From Nymphaea colorata (lineage: Eukaryota > Streptophyta > Magnoliopsida > Nymphaeales > Nymphaeaceae), in assembly GCF_008831285.2 (NCBI RefSeq), contig NC_045148.1, positions 20,825,002 through 20,889,001 on the forward strand: a stretch of 64,000 nt of DNA. The letters are read 5' to 3'. Position 1 is the first letter of the stretch. Each line of letters begins with the position of its first letter. Shown here one piece after another: positions 13,805 to 26,995 of this stretch. Under the pieces are notes generated by a model. It saw only the letters and a program-made list of their open reading frames with translations, was not told the origin of the DNA and did not search any database. The position numbers were made by a program, and so were the translations under genes.

Positions 13805-13989
13805 AGATGCCTCAAATGGCATAGCGTAGCAGGTTATGCTAAGGGCTTGTATAAAGACAGGTCCCTAATTTGATTCTCATGAACACTATGTTCCTGTGTC
13901 TTAGTGTTTAAGGTGGTAGAACACGATTGCTTTCGTTGACACCAACTGCAGTAGAATTAATACCTCTTGCTCACCTGAAAGAGGTAACT
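13805..13989 (+). mobile_element. tRNA-derived SINE-like repeat (degenerate)
   Basis: An A-box-like TGGCATAGCGTAGCAGG (from about 13818) is followed by a degenerate B box in AATTTGATTCTCATGAACAC. The downstream part (TGTCTTAGTGTTTAAGGTGG) matches the layout of a second copy near 43495-43660. No poly-A tail or target duplication is visible, so the ends are approximate. The next SINE inserted just beside its 3' end. Confidence 0.45.
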
Positions 13990-14004
13990 AAGACAAGCTT
14001 AGTT
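13990..14004 (+). repeat. Target-site duplication, left copy
   Basis: The 15-mer AAGACAAGCTTAGTT recurs exactly at 14258-14272. The two copies bracket a poly-A-tailed SINE, as expected for L1-mediated retroposition. Confidence 0.85.
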
Positions 14005-14257
14005 ATGTCTTAAGGGGGGTTGTAAAACCAAGCGGTAAAGCGGGTCACACTCAAGGGGTCTAAGGTTCAAATCCTGTGTGCTACTTTTTTGGACCGCAAA
14101 AAATAAAGTGCAACATACAAGTTGAAGGATATAGGGTACGTCCACTTTGGCTCCTAAGTAACAGAAAACCTTAATTGTATAAAGGTTTACCACGAGAGCT
14201 TTATATAGAAAAGCAGCTTCCCTTAAGTAAACGTTAAGAAAAAAAAAAAAAAAACCC
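14005..14257 (+). mobile_element. tRNA-derived SINE with poly-A tail and target duplication
   Basis: The tRNA-like head contains ACCAAGCGGTAAAGCGGG (A-box region, about 14028-14045) and a near-perfect pol III B box, GGTTCAAATCC (14064-14074). A tRNA-unrelated body of about 160 bp follows, then an A-run ending near 14254. The exact 15-bp repeat AAGACAAGCTTAGTT flanks it at 13990-14004 and 14258-14272. This is an intact, fairly young non-autonomous retroposon, presumably mobilised by a LINE such as the type decayed at 45063-45720. Confidence 0.85.
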
Positions 14258-15365
14258 AAGACAAGCTTAGTTTAGCTTTTTTATTTTTGATTTCACAGGC
14301 TCCATCGATGCTGCCAGTATCAAAATCCATCTTGTTTCAGAAACCGGAAGAAATTATTCTAAATCAAAATTTAAACTAGTTTTCCTGTTATTTTGTTCAA
14401 ATATTCTGCTGATTTAGGGAAGGATCGGCTGATATTGCTTAAATCGATTTTATATCGTCCGATATTTGAAAAAGCCTTGTCTTCTGTGCTCTTACCTGCA
14501 TCTTTCATTTTGTTATTGTTATAATACATTGGTCTAGGCAAGCTTTTGTTGCAGTTGCAGATACAGTTCAATATGCACCAACATTGATAGCACTGGTCTT
14601 CAATACACTTGTGGTCAACAATTTTTTTAGTAACCACCAAAGATTGAGCATTTCCTTTTTCAGTTTTCATAAAGTATTATTTGCTACTGTGTACAAGTGA
14701 GAGTCTTACATGGCTTCATCTCACAAACCCCTAAAAGTCAAACTCAGAGGCCATTTGACAACGAAAGAATTGTGTTCCTGCAACAACTGTTTTTAAAATA
14801 CACGGTACACTTCGTTTGGTTCTAGAAAACGTTATGCAAGTAATTCAACAAGTAAACATTAAACATAACATATTATATTTTATAAAACAAGAATAAGGTG
14901 CTTTTTGAAACATACATTATAGGAATATGTACTTTAACGATATAAAATCTTCTTACCAAACATTCTCTCATAGCCTCCACACAAAAGCACATGGTAAAGA
15001 ACTTATCGACAAAGTGTGTGCATTTTTAATATAAGACAGGAGAGGAAAAAACGGGAAGAACAAGTCTGGTCACGCTGCTAAAACTGGGGGCTTGGTGGAG
15101 AGGAGCTATGGGGGAGGCGGCGAACCGGCAGTCAATCACAATTTCCCAAAGTACTAAGTGTAGTGTGGAGCACAAATCTCCATCAAGTTGCAGAGACTGT
15201 GGTGGAGCATGCACCGTCTCGTCAACTTGTGATTTCCCTGTTAAACTAATAGCTGAAAACATGAAAGCAGCCGGTGTCTCTGTATTATCCACGGAGACAT
15301 CGGATAAAATTGGAACGATAACAAGAAGATTAGAATCGCCCCTGCACAAGGATGACACACACATA

Positions 15366-15368
<3 letters not shown>

Positions 15369-15398
<30 letters not shown>
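15369..15398. repeat. CT microsatellite
   Basis: An uninterrupted CT tract of about 15 units between the PPR and AP1M2 genes. It creates Ser-Leu (plus) and Arg-Glu (minus) runs in the overlapping frames, which argues against coding. Confidence 0.9.
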
Positions 15399-15401
<3 letters not shown>

Positions 15402-16561
15402 CCAGTTACCCATGTGGTGTTCGACCAAGGTTTCCTGCCCCAAGCGCAATACAATTATACAGCAGACAGGAAAAGCACTGCGGGAAAGATATTAAAACTT
15501 AAAGAAACTTAAAGATGCAGGCGTTTTTTAAAAATATCTATGCGGTCCTTATAGAAAAGAATCCAGTACTTTAAATATGAAGCTTGTTTCAACACAACAA
15601 TGACATGGCCCAAACACCAATCTCAGGGGTACAGAACAACCAGAACATGGTGCGCTAAGCATGTGGGTTGGCAAGTCGGAAATGGATAGACAACTGGGCA
15701 CTTATGCTCATCATTAAGAGGGGAAGAAAGAAACAAAGAAAAGAACCATTAGCATCCTGATGAGGAAATGGCCAGATGCTTAAATAATATCTGACTGTGA
15801 GTCCAAGTCCCAGTTGTTAAAGCTCTTATCAGACTCATGAATTTGGTCATGGAAGACATACGTATCAGACAAAAAAATTAAGAACCTTCGTTTTGTCACT
15901 TGTGGTTGTTTACTAACTATTTCTTGGCAAACGTATCCTTTAGCATGGTTCACGGTTCAGAGACTGACAGCCGGAGCATGGGGTGGCCCCTAATGTCTCA
16001 CAAGTTATGGACCTTTTGCCCGACTATGGAAGGCCCTGAACGAAAAATCCAAAAACCACATATCCGTGCGAGGAATCCTATTACAGGCTTTATATCATAC
16101 TAAATATGCATCATGCAGATATAGTCATGGACGTAGTTTTGATAAATGAAGCAATAGCTTAAGAGGAAACTGACGGCCAACCCAGAACCTACAACTATCA
16201 ACCATTAAATCTAGGCCAAAACAGGCTTAAGGAGTAAGAAAAACTGTTAAATGGGTCATATCCCTCTCTCATTCACCATCTCCTCCCCAAAAGCCAGTTG
16301 GATCATGCTTCTGTAACATGTGCACAATGAAAAATCCAAAACTATGGGAACACGACTTATAGTTGTCATAAAACTTGGTGAAGCAGAATCCTTTTGGTGA
16401 CAAATGCATCCTTACAGCACTTGATGTTATCAACGGAGAAGAGAAAAACCAGAACACGATAAAAACCAAGCTAAAAGCCATGAATGAATTAGACAGCATG
16501 TTCAGATACAATTTGCAAAAGTTGGTAAATCAATAAAGCAATATAGGAGGAAGTAAAAATG

Positions 16562-18776
16562 TCACGCGAGCCTCAATTCATATTCACCAGCCATGGTTAT
16601 GTATCTCACCCAAGGAAGGGCTTGATATCCACTCTTTTCAATGATTTTAAGGTACCGAACCTACAACATCAACAACAGGAAAAAAAAAAGATTAAACCAT
16701 ATTTCAAACAGATGGACAAAGAATCAGAATCATTTTCCATGATTTTGAACAGATTAGCAGATCATTCAGCTCCATTATCACCAACTTTTTTCTCAGATTA
16801 TTAGTGGTGTTTATAATTTTACACTACTCCATGAACACTTAAAACTTTCATCAACCAGTTTGCTGGATGAGTCATGGCCAAACACCACTGATTACACACG
16901 AATACACAGAAACAAATATTCCTATATCAGTTCAGGAACATCCATGCACATGCACACATACAGAGGCATGAGAAGAGATACCTAGAAATAGAAACTATTG
17001 TGCTTCAAGCCATTTATATTTTCCCTATCTTCCTGGATGTGTGAGATGGGGATAAAAGAACCAATTTAAGAGAAATCAACACTTAGATGGATCATCACAA
17101 AGTCAAGACAAAAGAAATACAAGAATGTCAATATTTTGAATATATGGAAATATTTACTTGAGATATTCATAAAGTTGGGTTGCCAACAGAGGCCGTACTA
17201 TCAACAATACATGGTTATATCTGATTTTAAATTTGTTCAGGAGGTTGATGTTTAACTGTTATAAAAACGCAGCTGCTCTTTTAACCTTACTTCCTTTGAG
17301 AAGGTTCTGAGTATATCAAGCAATTATTTAACTGTACACTTCCCAAACATTGTTCTAGCCGGTTTGACGATCCTATAACTGTAGGACTACACACGATATT
17401 GAATCCAACTCTAACTGGCACACAATAAGTGCTTATCATGGCTCTGGGTGATTCTGCAAGCAGGAAATTGAACACTATCAATAACAATAATTTGCCAAAT
17501 TGTGAGAGTCATATGAATGGTTACTCCATGATTGGGATGAGCACATCTTTTTCCCTTATTCTGGTAAAGTTTTTCCTTCACTGATCATGTCCTTAGTAGA
17601 AAAATTAGTGAACTAGATGTGGCATTTTAACAAGGAACTAATAAATGCTTGTATGGAAATAATGAAACACAATTTACTGAGGTATGTCTTCTAAATAATG
17701 AATAATTTCTAACACCATGTTTGAGTAGTAATTGTCCTGCTATCTATATCTTTCCTGCCTGTTCAATATTTGCTATGTTATCATGCAGAAATAATCAGAG
17801 GAAATTCTATCTCCATTGAAAAAGTTGGAGTACCTGTGCCTTCAAGTCGGTGGAAGAAGATGTTGCTCTACATATACAACTATAACATACTCAATCTTGA
17901 GAAGCTAAGAACCTCGAGTCAATAGGCTCATGGAAACCAACTTAGTTCATTTCAGAATAATTATATAACCATTAAAAACATGAAATAAAATCCTCTCGAG
18001 ATGTATCCATGGATTATTGTCCACAATTCGTGAGGTCAATAAGATACCAACAAGAGGCAAAATCCACACAGGGACAAGAAAAAACCTGTATTCCTGAGAC
18101 TGTGAAGTATGGAATCTCAAACTTCACACGAATAGGAGCCTTTTTCTCTGGTGTTGCTTCTTCTGAAGTTATACTTGGCAAACTGAACTCTGCACGCAAC
18201 ATATACTCCTAGACGACCAAATAAAAGATCAATGTAAAACTAAAATGAGAACTTAATATTGCAGATGATTACATGGAAAAAAACCTCCAAACAGAGCCTA
18301 GAACAATGTGATTCAACCAAACATAACACACCTTTCCACCAGGAAATGACTTTATTTTCCATACAAATGCATCATTTTCAGGAGCATATGAAGCAGATCC
18401 CATAGAAGTCCGTACATTAGGGTTGGTGGCATCTGAGGGCACAGGAAGCTCAATTTCAACATTTGTTGCAGTGCTGCAGACAATCATTCCAGCAATACCA
18501 TGAAGCAATCAGGATTGAATACTAGAACCAAAAGAGAATGCAAGCAAGAACTATCAAAGAACCTACCTACGTTCCTTGAATTGACTCCTGGCCTTAACCA
18601 TGAATTCTATTCGGCTTCTTGAATGCCTCTCTACTTGAGCTTCCACCCATATCAAAGGTTTTACCTAGAACAGCTAACAGTTCAAGTTTCATGTGCAGGG
18701 GAAGGAAAGAGAGAGGGAGAGAGTGAGGGAGGGAGAGACAGAGGGAGAGAGGGAGAGAGAGAGAGAGAGAGAGGGA

Positions 18777-18824
<48 letters not shown>

Positions 18825-21800
18825 TGAGTGCTAAGCCTGTATGTCATCAGATCGAAAGATCCATCAGGAGGTATAAAGGATATTGTTCGGTCATTCTCAA
18901 AACGAGCCAAACGCACACATCTAGAAAAAAGACAAACTATGAGGTTAGAAATTTATGTTCCTTGTTATCTACTGAAACAAACATGCATGAGCCAAAATAG
19001 CTCTTAAGGAAAAGGAAAGGAGGGAAAAAAAAAATCTACATACTGGTGGAACTTTATGTCATCCAGATCAATTGCTTTGCCCTTTGTCGTTCGACCTTGA
19101 GCCTCCAAAAGTACACGATCATTCAGCCCTAGCTTACACTCTGGCATTCCACTGAGAAAATAAGGATACATTAGTTCTTGTTTAGACTTGCAAAGGATGG
19201 AGAGAAAAGTGGCACTTGTTATATGCTGACTATTCAATTAAAATTGAAAGTACTCTCAAATAAGCCACTGTCTATTCCTTTGTACAGCACAGATATATGC
19301 ATAGACATATATGCACCCTCTTCAGGATAACATATTTGACAGAGACACTATTCTGCAGAAACAATCTCACTCATTTCTTAAAGCAGCAACCAGATGACCT
19401 TCACTAAGATGCATAGTGATATGATATATCCTCCAACAACTGTAAGAGGATCTTCTCTAACTTGGCAGATAAAAGAAGTGCTATGAGAAATCCAAGCACC
19501 ACAGACAGCCCGACTGCTGCGACTCATTGGTAAGGGACATACATGGGTCTCTGCAATGTGCAGATTATGCATAAGTTTCCGCTCCAGCTCCCCCAGCACA
19601 TAAGAAAGAGTCATATGTGAAAAGGTATTGGTTTGCAGAGATACTTTGGGCTTGACTCGGATGTGTCTAATACAAAGTCACCAATGGCTAACTGGAAACA
19701 AATGGCTGGAAAGAGAAGGATAAAAGGCTTGATGCTTATGATCCAGGCTATGATCATCAAATGTCTCAAATCTCATCGAAAAGGAAAAATTATAATGTTT
19801 TCTTTTTCTCAGGTTACATGAAAAAGAAAAATCGTTACATTATCTATGAGGGAAAGATTGGAAGATGCCATGCACAAACCAAGAGAATGATATACCTCAA
19901 ATATGTTCTCATTTTCAAGGCACCAACAACATCAGATCGAATAATCTGGCCATTGCTATTTACAAGTATGTTGACACTTTCCACCACATCCAAAAACACC
20001 TGAAATGTGATAGGCTCTAAGAGCTTAAAATACAGTATCACTAATCAAATTTAAACAAATACTCATAGAGGAAATAGAAATTAGACCCACTTCATTTTTC
20101 TTGTATCTTATTCCCTCACTGCGCCATGATACAGCATTAGTGACAGCCATGGGAGGGCGTTGCATGACTTCCATCCTATAAGCATCCGTTTTGATAAACT
20201 CACTAAGAATCTTTGCCTCAGTATACTGAGGATAGCCAAAATCCATCATTTCATCAAGCAATTCATACTGCAAATAGGACCCAAATCAGTACATGCAAAG
20301 CAAGTGTGCTTCTGTAGGAAATGTGTGGAGCATCTATCATGTATTCATGTTTAATACTTCCAATTTTAGCTTGACTTGACATGGCAGAATTGCAGATACA
20401 GCTCAAGTTTCATGTATATATAAACAAGTTAACATTCCTAGTGAGAATGTACCTTTTTTGTATAGTTTTAGAGGATGATGAAGATAATAAAGAAAAGGGC
20501 TTACCACAACAACAAAATTATCTCTAAGAGATTCTTCTTCTAACTCCTCAAAGTAATGCTTGAAAACCTAGCACAGTGCAAACATGAACAGAAACGTCAA
20601 GGGATTGATCATAAATATTAAGCAAATACACTGTGAGATACAGAATACCAACTCATTTCAAGATGTTCTTGAACTACATTTTCTATATATGGTGTGTCCT
20701 TAAAACATTCTATTAAATGAAAGCAGAAAAAATGGAATACAAACTGTGAAATGCGAATGAAGGCTAATACCAAGAATCTAGAAAGAATTTGTATCAAGAA
20801 ACCTTACATCAACCAGCCTATGCAGAAACAGGAGAAGACTTGCTGCATTACAATTCTGTCTGGCAGCTGTCATGAGATAAACATTATTATGTTGAATGAA
20901 CATGTATGTAACACCATCATCATAAACAACTGGATTGTGAGAGTCAGGGTCCCCCTGTCATATGTAATAAAGAAAAAAAGAGTACATCACCATAAAGATG
21001 TAATTGAATTTGCCTTTTGGAGAGTGAACCTAGTAATCAGTTTAAATTTGTATAAAGAACCAAAGCAGCAAAGCAAATCCAAGAGAATAAAATGAAACAG
21101 GAACATAAAACTTTCTGAATGAGTTTGACATATTGTGCCAGAAAATGAAAGAGAACCATAACTACAAATAAGTAAACTAAAAGCAACAGTTACAGGTTAC
21201 AAGAGGAATGTGTACTTGTATCAAAATCGTTAACCATTCTTTTGCAAAAGTGGACCATGTTAACATGATTGACTAGTTGTTAATCATATCTGCACATCAA
21301 CATCACACCAGATCATAACCATGATGGGATTGTGTCTTCTACTTCTATGCTTGAGTGCTGAATATACATGTGCAGATAGCAAAATTTTGACACAGATGTC
21401 AGTTAGGGATTTTGACCATGATAAGCAGTTCACAGCATCACCTTAGAGACAAGATAATTGTGCACTTATTCATTGTATTTCAAAGTAATCATTATATAGT
21501 CAGTAGTAGAAAGGAAGCATAAATTTTTCTAGTATAGAAAATGTAATTCTGGGGAAAGGTAAAACGCCAGTAATGTGCAAGTTTTTTAATGTTTTCTTCT
21601 TTTACAATGAGCGGACCACTTAATGTCCCTGCTCCAGATAGGCAACCACGAGTAAGCAACGAGTCAACAACACCACGCGATACCACGACTTATGGGGGCA
21701 ACACCGTGGACAATGTCCGGGTTCAGAGAAGATTTTCAGAAACAGCAAATGCATGAAATCGACTTTCTTGAAGCAAACCACGCTGTTCTCCTTTTAGCAT

Positions 21801-22472
21801 GCGCTTCTACCGAGATGGTCTATCAGCTCTCAAAAAAGTTTCCTTCGCTATGGCGAAAACAAATATGTACATCATAAGCAAGATCTTAGAAATGAGTAGG
21901 ACAGAGGTGGTTATTGATTGAGGAATGTTCTCCTGATCAGCAGTAGAGATAAAATAGATCTGAATTCCAGGAAAGCCTCCGACAGCTGGCAAACAAGAGA
22001 AGTAAAGACGAAAGTAGAATACTCTAAATCAATATACAGTAGATCGAAAAATATTGAAGAACCAGGGATGCAAATCATGAAGAACAAAATTCAGCATCAG
22101 AATTGCAACCGGCGAATCTAGGTGCAGCAAAACAAAAGGAAACGGAACGGAGCACAATTTAGACCATGATGCATTAAAAGTTACCATAGTTTCAATTGCA
22201 AATGAGATCCCAATCACAAACCAACAACAAAGATCCAACATATCGAAAGAAACCACCTCAATCTCGCCACTGCCCATCAACTAATCAGCAAAAGAACCTA
22301 AATTTTAAGCCAAAAAAAATAACAGAATATCCGCAGAATTCACCTCCTTCTCGATGAGCTTCATGAAAAAACGCTCTGCCTGCGTCGCCGAGACATCTCC
22401 GCGGTAGTCGCGCCACACTAACACTCTTCCCTTGATGTCGAGAAGGAAGAGCGCTGAGGTGGCCCCAGCCAT
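16562..22472 (-). CDS. AP1M2: AP-1 adaptor complex medium (mu) subunit
   Basis: Eleven exons on the minus strand: 22472-22344, 20954-20808, 20567-20505, 20267-20091, 19999-19896, 19151-19044, 18920-18824, 18664-18567, 18473-18332, 18208-18086 and 16660-16562. Phases close to 428 aa, the usual mu1 length. The N-terminal longin-like domain starts MAGATSALFLLDIKGRVLVW. The C-terminal mu-homology domain contains SGMPECKLGLNDRVLLEAQG, GRTTKGKAIDLDDIKFHQC, YRLSTQVKPLIWVEAQVE and YFTVSGIQVRYLKIIEKSGY, ending RLA-stop where most plant copies end in RLI or RLM. The mu1 subunit of the heterotetrameric AP-1 complex reads YxxPhi sorting signals at the trans-Golgi network; in Arabidopsis HAP13/AP1M2 serves secretion, cytokinesis and vacuolar sorting. 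A long GA tract sits directly behind the exon-7 donor site. Confidence 0.97.
18705..18821. repeat. Long GA/CT microsatellite beside a splice donor
   Basis: About 115 bp of GA with a few GGA interruptions. In the AP1M2 transcript it reads as CU repeats beginning two bases after the exon-7 donor (CAG|GTGTCTCTC at 18824), filling most of the 159-bp intron between exons 7 and 8. Confidence 0.9.
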
Positions 22473-23471
22473 TGATCCTCAGAAATTCTTTTCTTTTCAC
22501 TTCCCTCTACCTCTCCTGCTCGATCAGATCGAAGGAGAAGGGTGTAAAGGAAAGCAACTGCTTTCGATGGCAAAATCCTGATAGACGGGCAGTTCAAGTG
22601 AAAGCACCCTCATTGGAACGCCTTCGATCACCCGTCAGTAGAGAAATGGAGCATTAGTAGACGCAGCAAAGAGAGGCAAGCAGCTTCAATCTACGCATGG
22701 CCAAACTGCAGAGAGAAAGAGAGAGAGAGAAAGAAGGGGGGGGGGGGGGGGGTCATGAGAGAGTATCTCGTATTTTTTTCACAGTGACTTTTCGTGTTTC
22801 TTCATTTGCGCAGAATAATTTAGAGAAGTTTCGTTTAACCGCAGAATGTTTTATCCCCATTCCATGACGGCCTTCTTTGTTCTAAATTTTTGACATAGCT
22901 CCTGCTCTCCTTTATAATTATTGCTGCTCGAAGGTGTCCGGAATTTCTTTCAACGACGACTCGACGAGTAGAATTAACAAGTAAAAACCAGACTACTCCA
23001 TTGTTTTTTAGCTCCATCATTCGCAAAAATATTTATTTACATTTATCTTTTTCATTTTCTTTAGTTTTTTAGTGTCTTAATAGCATTTGCTAAAGGAAAA
23101 TTTAATTTTAGTGGCCAATTTGGAAGTATTAATTTGTCACTCGCTATAACTAGGGCATGAAAATATAAATACTTCATAAGGTAGGTTTAATGTGAAAATT
23201 CCAAAATAAAAAACACGGCCGTCTCATTGTTTTCTTTTGCTTCCCGACGAGACGCTTGCAAGGGTGGAGAGCAGCCATCTTCCGGTGGCGGACGGCAGGC
23301 TTCCGGCGGCTCAACAATCTTGTTGTGTCCTACGAGAGGTAATCTCTCTTTCTGACTCTCTCTCTCTCTCTCTCTATCTATCTCTCTGACTCTCTCTCGC
23401 TCGCTCTCTTGAAAAGCGTATGGTGGTGACTTGTTTAACGTTGATTTCTTGTTAATGTGTAGACAAAGGGG
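22473..23471. promoter_or_regulatory. Divergent promoter region of AP1M2 and the WDR82-like gene
   Basis: Exactly 999 bp separate the two divergent start codons. The AP1M2 side has GA-rich 5' UTR sequence and a G17 run at 22736-22752. The WDR82-like side has a CT-rich leader at 23340-23410, typical of plant 5' UTRs. An in-frame TAG upstream of ATG 23472 fixes the WDR82-like start. I see no convincing TATA box for either gene. Confidence 0.6.
22736..22752. repeat. G17 homopolymer next to GA tract
   Basis: Seventeen G in a row, after a GA-rich stretch, about 265 bp upstream of the AP1M2 start codon. Confidence 0.9.
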
Positions 23472-26400
23472 ATGAGTATGGCTGTCATCGAATTGAATGA
23501 TGACATGGTCAGAAGCATGGCCGTGGGGGCGGTTTTCTCTGACTACGTGAGTTTTCCCTTTCTCTCTCTGCCTCCGCAAACTGCAATTTCTATGCAGTGG
23601 TAGTTTTCTTTTGATTCTCTGTGTTTTGGTACTGAAAGTATAATATACGGAATTCTAACGAAGAGCTGAAAGCTTCACTTAGTAAGAAGTAGAATCTTCC
23701 TTAGTGGAATATGCTTGCTGGATCTTTGCTGCGATTTCTCAACCGAGGATTACGCAAGGTTGGGTCTCTAAAAGAATAGAAGTCACACAGGGAGAAAATT
23801 TTCTTATTTCTTCTAGTGCTCTAAGGGAACAGAGGGCAAAAAAATGGGAAACTCGTTTTGGGAAGAAAATTTGCTATAACTAAGTTAATTGTCTAGGAAC
23901 AGCTAAGGTTCACAGCTTGGAAATGTGGAGATCAAATTCCACCTCCAGTTTTATTATGACTTCTTTTTTATTAATACTTTGAGGTGTATAACTGTTGTTC
24001 TTCAAGTATCCACGATATTAGGAGAATTCTTTAATGTTTATTTTTTGGGTGAAGGCGAAGTTCCTTCTGCGGGTAGATTTACTCCTTTGCTGTTTGGAAC
24101 AAATGGTCAGGATGGCAAATGGTGAGGGTGTTAGGAAAAGCAACCCGGACCTACACCAAGATAGGGACCAAAAAAGCAAAACGCCAAAGTGAAAGCACAC
24201 AAAATGACATGGGGATTTACTTGGTTGGAAACTTGGATGAAAGCCCTTCTACTTCCACTGTCTAGACCTTTTGCTGTTTTTTGGGATGATCCTACGTCTG
24301 CAGCTGTACTACATACTTCTTTTTCTTTTTTCTAACAAGATATGAACTCTTTTCCTTTTAATGTATGAAAATGCTAATTCAAAATCATATATATGTCCCT
24401 CAAAAATTTGCCATCGGAGATCCACCTTGACCCCTGAGCAGAGTGTGCTTCTCCCTACAAGACCTGCTAACTAACTGCAAAGTTGGGACCGTGCAAATTT
24501 AGGAAACATTCATGAAAAAGAATTATACTTCATATTTCAATGTCAACATATCTCCCTCACAAATTTTTCTTGTTAGTCACAAATTTGATCTCCCACGTAC
24601 TTCTTCCATTTAAGTATAGGCTTGCACCCACGTCTAGTTTTTACCATCTTTGCTTAATGAATTCATCTTGAGCTAAATAGCATGCATTCTCTTTTTTGGT
24701 TCTAAGAAAATGATTGTTTTTTTCTGTTTTTTTTTCTTCAGATAGGTTTCCTCCTGTACTTAATGGTTACTTTTCCTTTTTATTATCTCTTTTTCATGTT
24801 GTACAGGCTGGGAAAATTAGCTCAGTTGATTTTCATCGGAAAGAAGATCTATTGGTTACAGCTAGTGAGGATGATTCTGTGCGGCTCTATGATATTGCTA
24901 ATGCCACGTGAGTCATTCTCTCTGGCAAGGCTGTTTTTTCATCTGTGCTTCATGTATCTTACTTATTTCGTACATTGATAACATTAGGTTTTTCATTCGG
25001 AAATTTTCCTGTTTTAATTAATATTGCATTTTTATTGGTTGACTTTTTATTTTCACCACGTAATGCACCTAGTCCTGCCTAGGTTCGAGGACGTTAGTCT
25101 GTTAAAGAAAAAAGCCTAATCTGTTGAGTGCTTAGGTGAGCCTAGGCACCCTAAGTGATGGCTTATGCACTTTTAAGTGGCTGTGGCCTAGACATTCTCA
25201 AGTGGCAAGTTGCTTAGGGACAACCAACATAAGTGACCAAAAAAGCCTATGGGGGCCTATCACCTAGGTTTGTTTTTAACAAAATAGTATGTATATGTGT
25301 ATTTATGTGTCTATCATTTATCTGATATGTATTTCATTCTACTGTTAGAAATCTAGATATCCATTATCCTCTTGATAGAGGACTTGCTTCTCTTCATAGG
25401 ATTGTTGATCCCATATGCTTCTTATTGAAATCAGGCTGCTGAAAATGACATACAACAAAAAACATGGTGTTGATAGAATATGCTTCACACATCATCCAAG
25501 CTCGATTATATGCTCTTCAAGGTACAATTTTGCTGCAACAAATGGTAAGCTTCACAATGCCCAACTTTATGGTATAGAATCTATATACTTTCATGTTTTA
25601 TGGACAAATGACCATTTTTCTTCTTGGACTAGAATCACTGCGTTATCTTTCTCTGTATGACAATCGGTGTTTGCGTAACTTCAAAGGCCATAGAGAGAGG
25701 TATTATGCTGGAAAATCTTCATTTCTTTCTTTCCAATGCTGATTTTTTTTTTCTTATTCTCATTTCTCTTTTCTGGCTGCAGGGTGGTTTCTCTCTGCAT
25801 GTCACCTGTCAATGATAGCTTCATGTCAGGTTCAGTTGATCACACTGTGCGACTGTGGGATCTTCGGGTGAATGCTTGCCAGGTTAATGTTTTATTGCTA
25901 TATTTTTCCATTTTGCATTGCAGCTGCCTTGAGTTATCTTTATTTCCTGCCCATATTAACGTTCCCATAATTAAGGAAAGGGAAAATCGTGGGTCTTACA
26001 ATCTTTGCTGTTAAGAGTGACGAAAAGCATCATCTTCAGATTGGTCCTTCCAATATTTCGTATCACCTGATTGTTATTCATGGATTCTGCTATAGTGTGC
26101 AGGGACTTCTACGATTGCGTGGCCGGCCTACTGTTGCTTATGATCAGCAAGGACTTGTATTTGCAGTGGCCATGGAAGGAGGGGCTATTAAGTTATTTGA
26201 TTCACGGTCTTATGACAAGGTCTGTAACTAGATTGAATGGTGCACAACTCTTTTATAGTATTCCAGACTCATTGCTGCTATTTCACAAATCACAGGGCCC
26301 ATTTGATACTTTTCTTGTTGGTGGAGATAGAGCAGAGGTCTGTGACATCAAATTCAGTAATGATGGCAAGTCAATGCTCCTGACTACGACAAACAACCAC

Positions 26401-26915
26401 ATTTATGTTCTTGACGCATATGGTGGGGAGAAGGTCTGTCGTGCATCTGCTAAGTAGCCTTTGGGTGTAATGTCTAGCTGAAACTTATCTGTCTGCTATG
26501 GTATCTTACTTTTTATGTAGTTCCTGTGGACCTGATGCTTACACGTGCTCTAGTTTCATTTTTGCTCATATTTGTTATGTTTGTGACATGTGACTCTGAT
26601 GGTAATATTGGATTAAATGAATACAAGGTCTTCATAATAGGCAAGGATGGTGTCTGACATAACTTAGGTCTAATACATTCTATGATTGAGATACCTCTGT
26701 CAGTGTTAACTGTTAAGTACATTAGGTACATACGCATATGTGATTAGAAAGTAAGATCACCCTATAAAGTTTGATATGTTAAAAAATGTATGTAACAGGG
26801 ACTCTTCGAAACAGTTGCAGCACTTGGGTGCGGCAACATACAATTTTTTTTTCTTTTTCATTAGATCACTGATATAATCATAGGTTTCCAATTGTTTTTT
26901 TTTTTTTGGTTTGTG

Positions 26916-26995
<80 letters not shown>

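Larger units (their letters stand above)
13053..16561. other. Intergenic, PPR promoter and AP1M2 3' region, SINE-rich
   Basis: There is no convincing gene in 3.5 kb. The left end is the PPR 5' flank. Two SINE-type units sit head to tail at 13805-13989 and 14005-14257. Overlapping frames on both strands at 15026-15512 flank a CT microsatellite and encode nothing I recognise. The last few hundred bases next to 16562 are likely AP1M2 3' UTR. Confidence 0.55.

Noticed and set aside
14028-14074. A genuine tRNA gene, suggested by good A and B boxes
   Set aside because: No cloverleaf with a paired acceptor stem could be drawn, and the A tail plus target duplication identify a SINE.
15026-15512. Overlapping 134- and 142-codon frames on opposite strands
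   Set aside because: Both cross a CT microsatellite and carry the resulting Ser-Leu or Arg-Glu runs. Neither resembles a known family or has splice partners.
18623-19000. Long plus-strand frame with Arg-Glu repeats
   Set aside because: It is the GA microsatellite read in frame, opposite well-supported AP1M2 exons.
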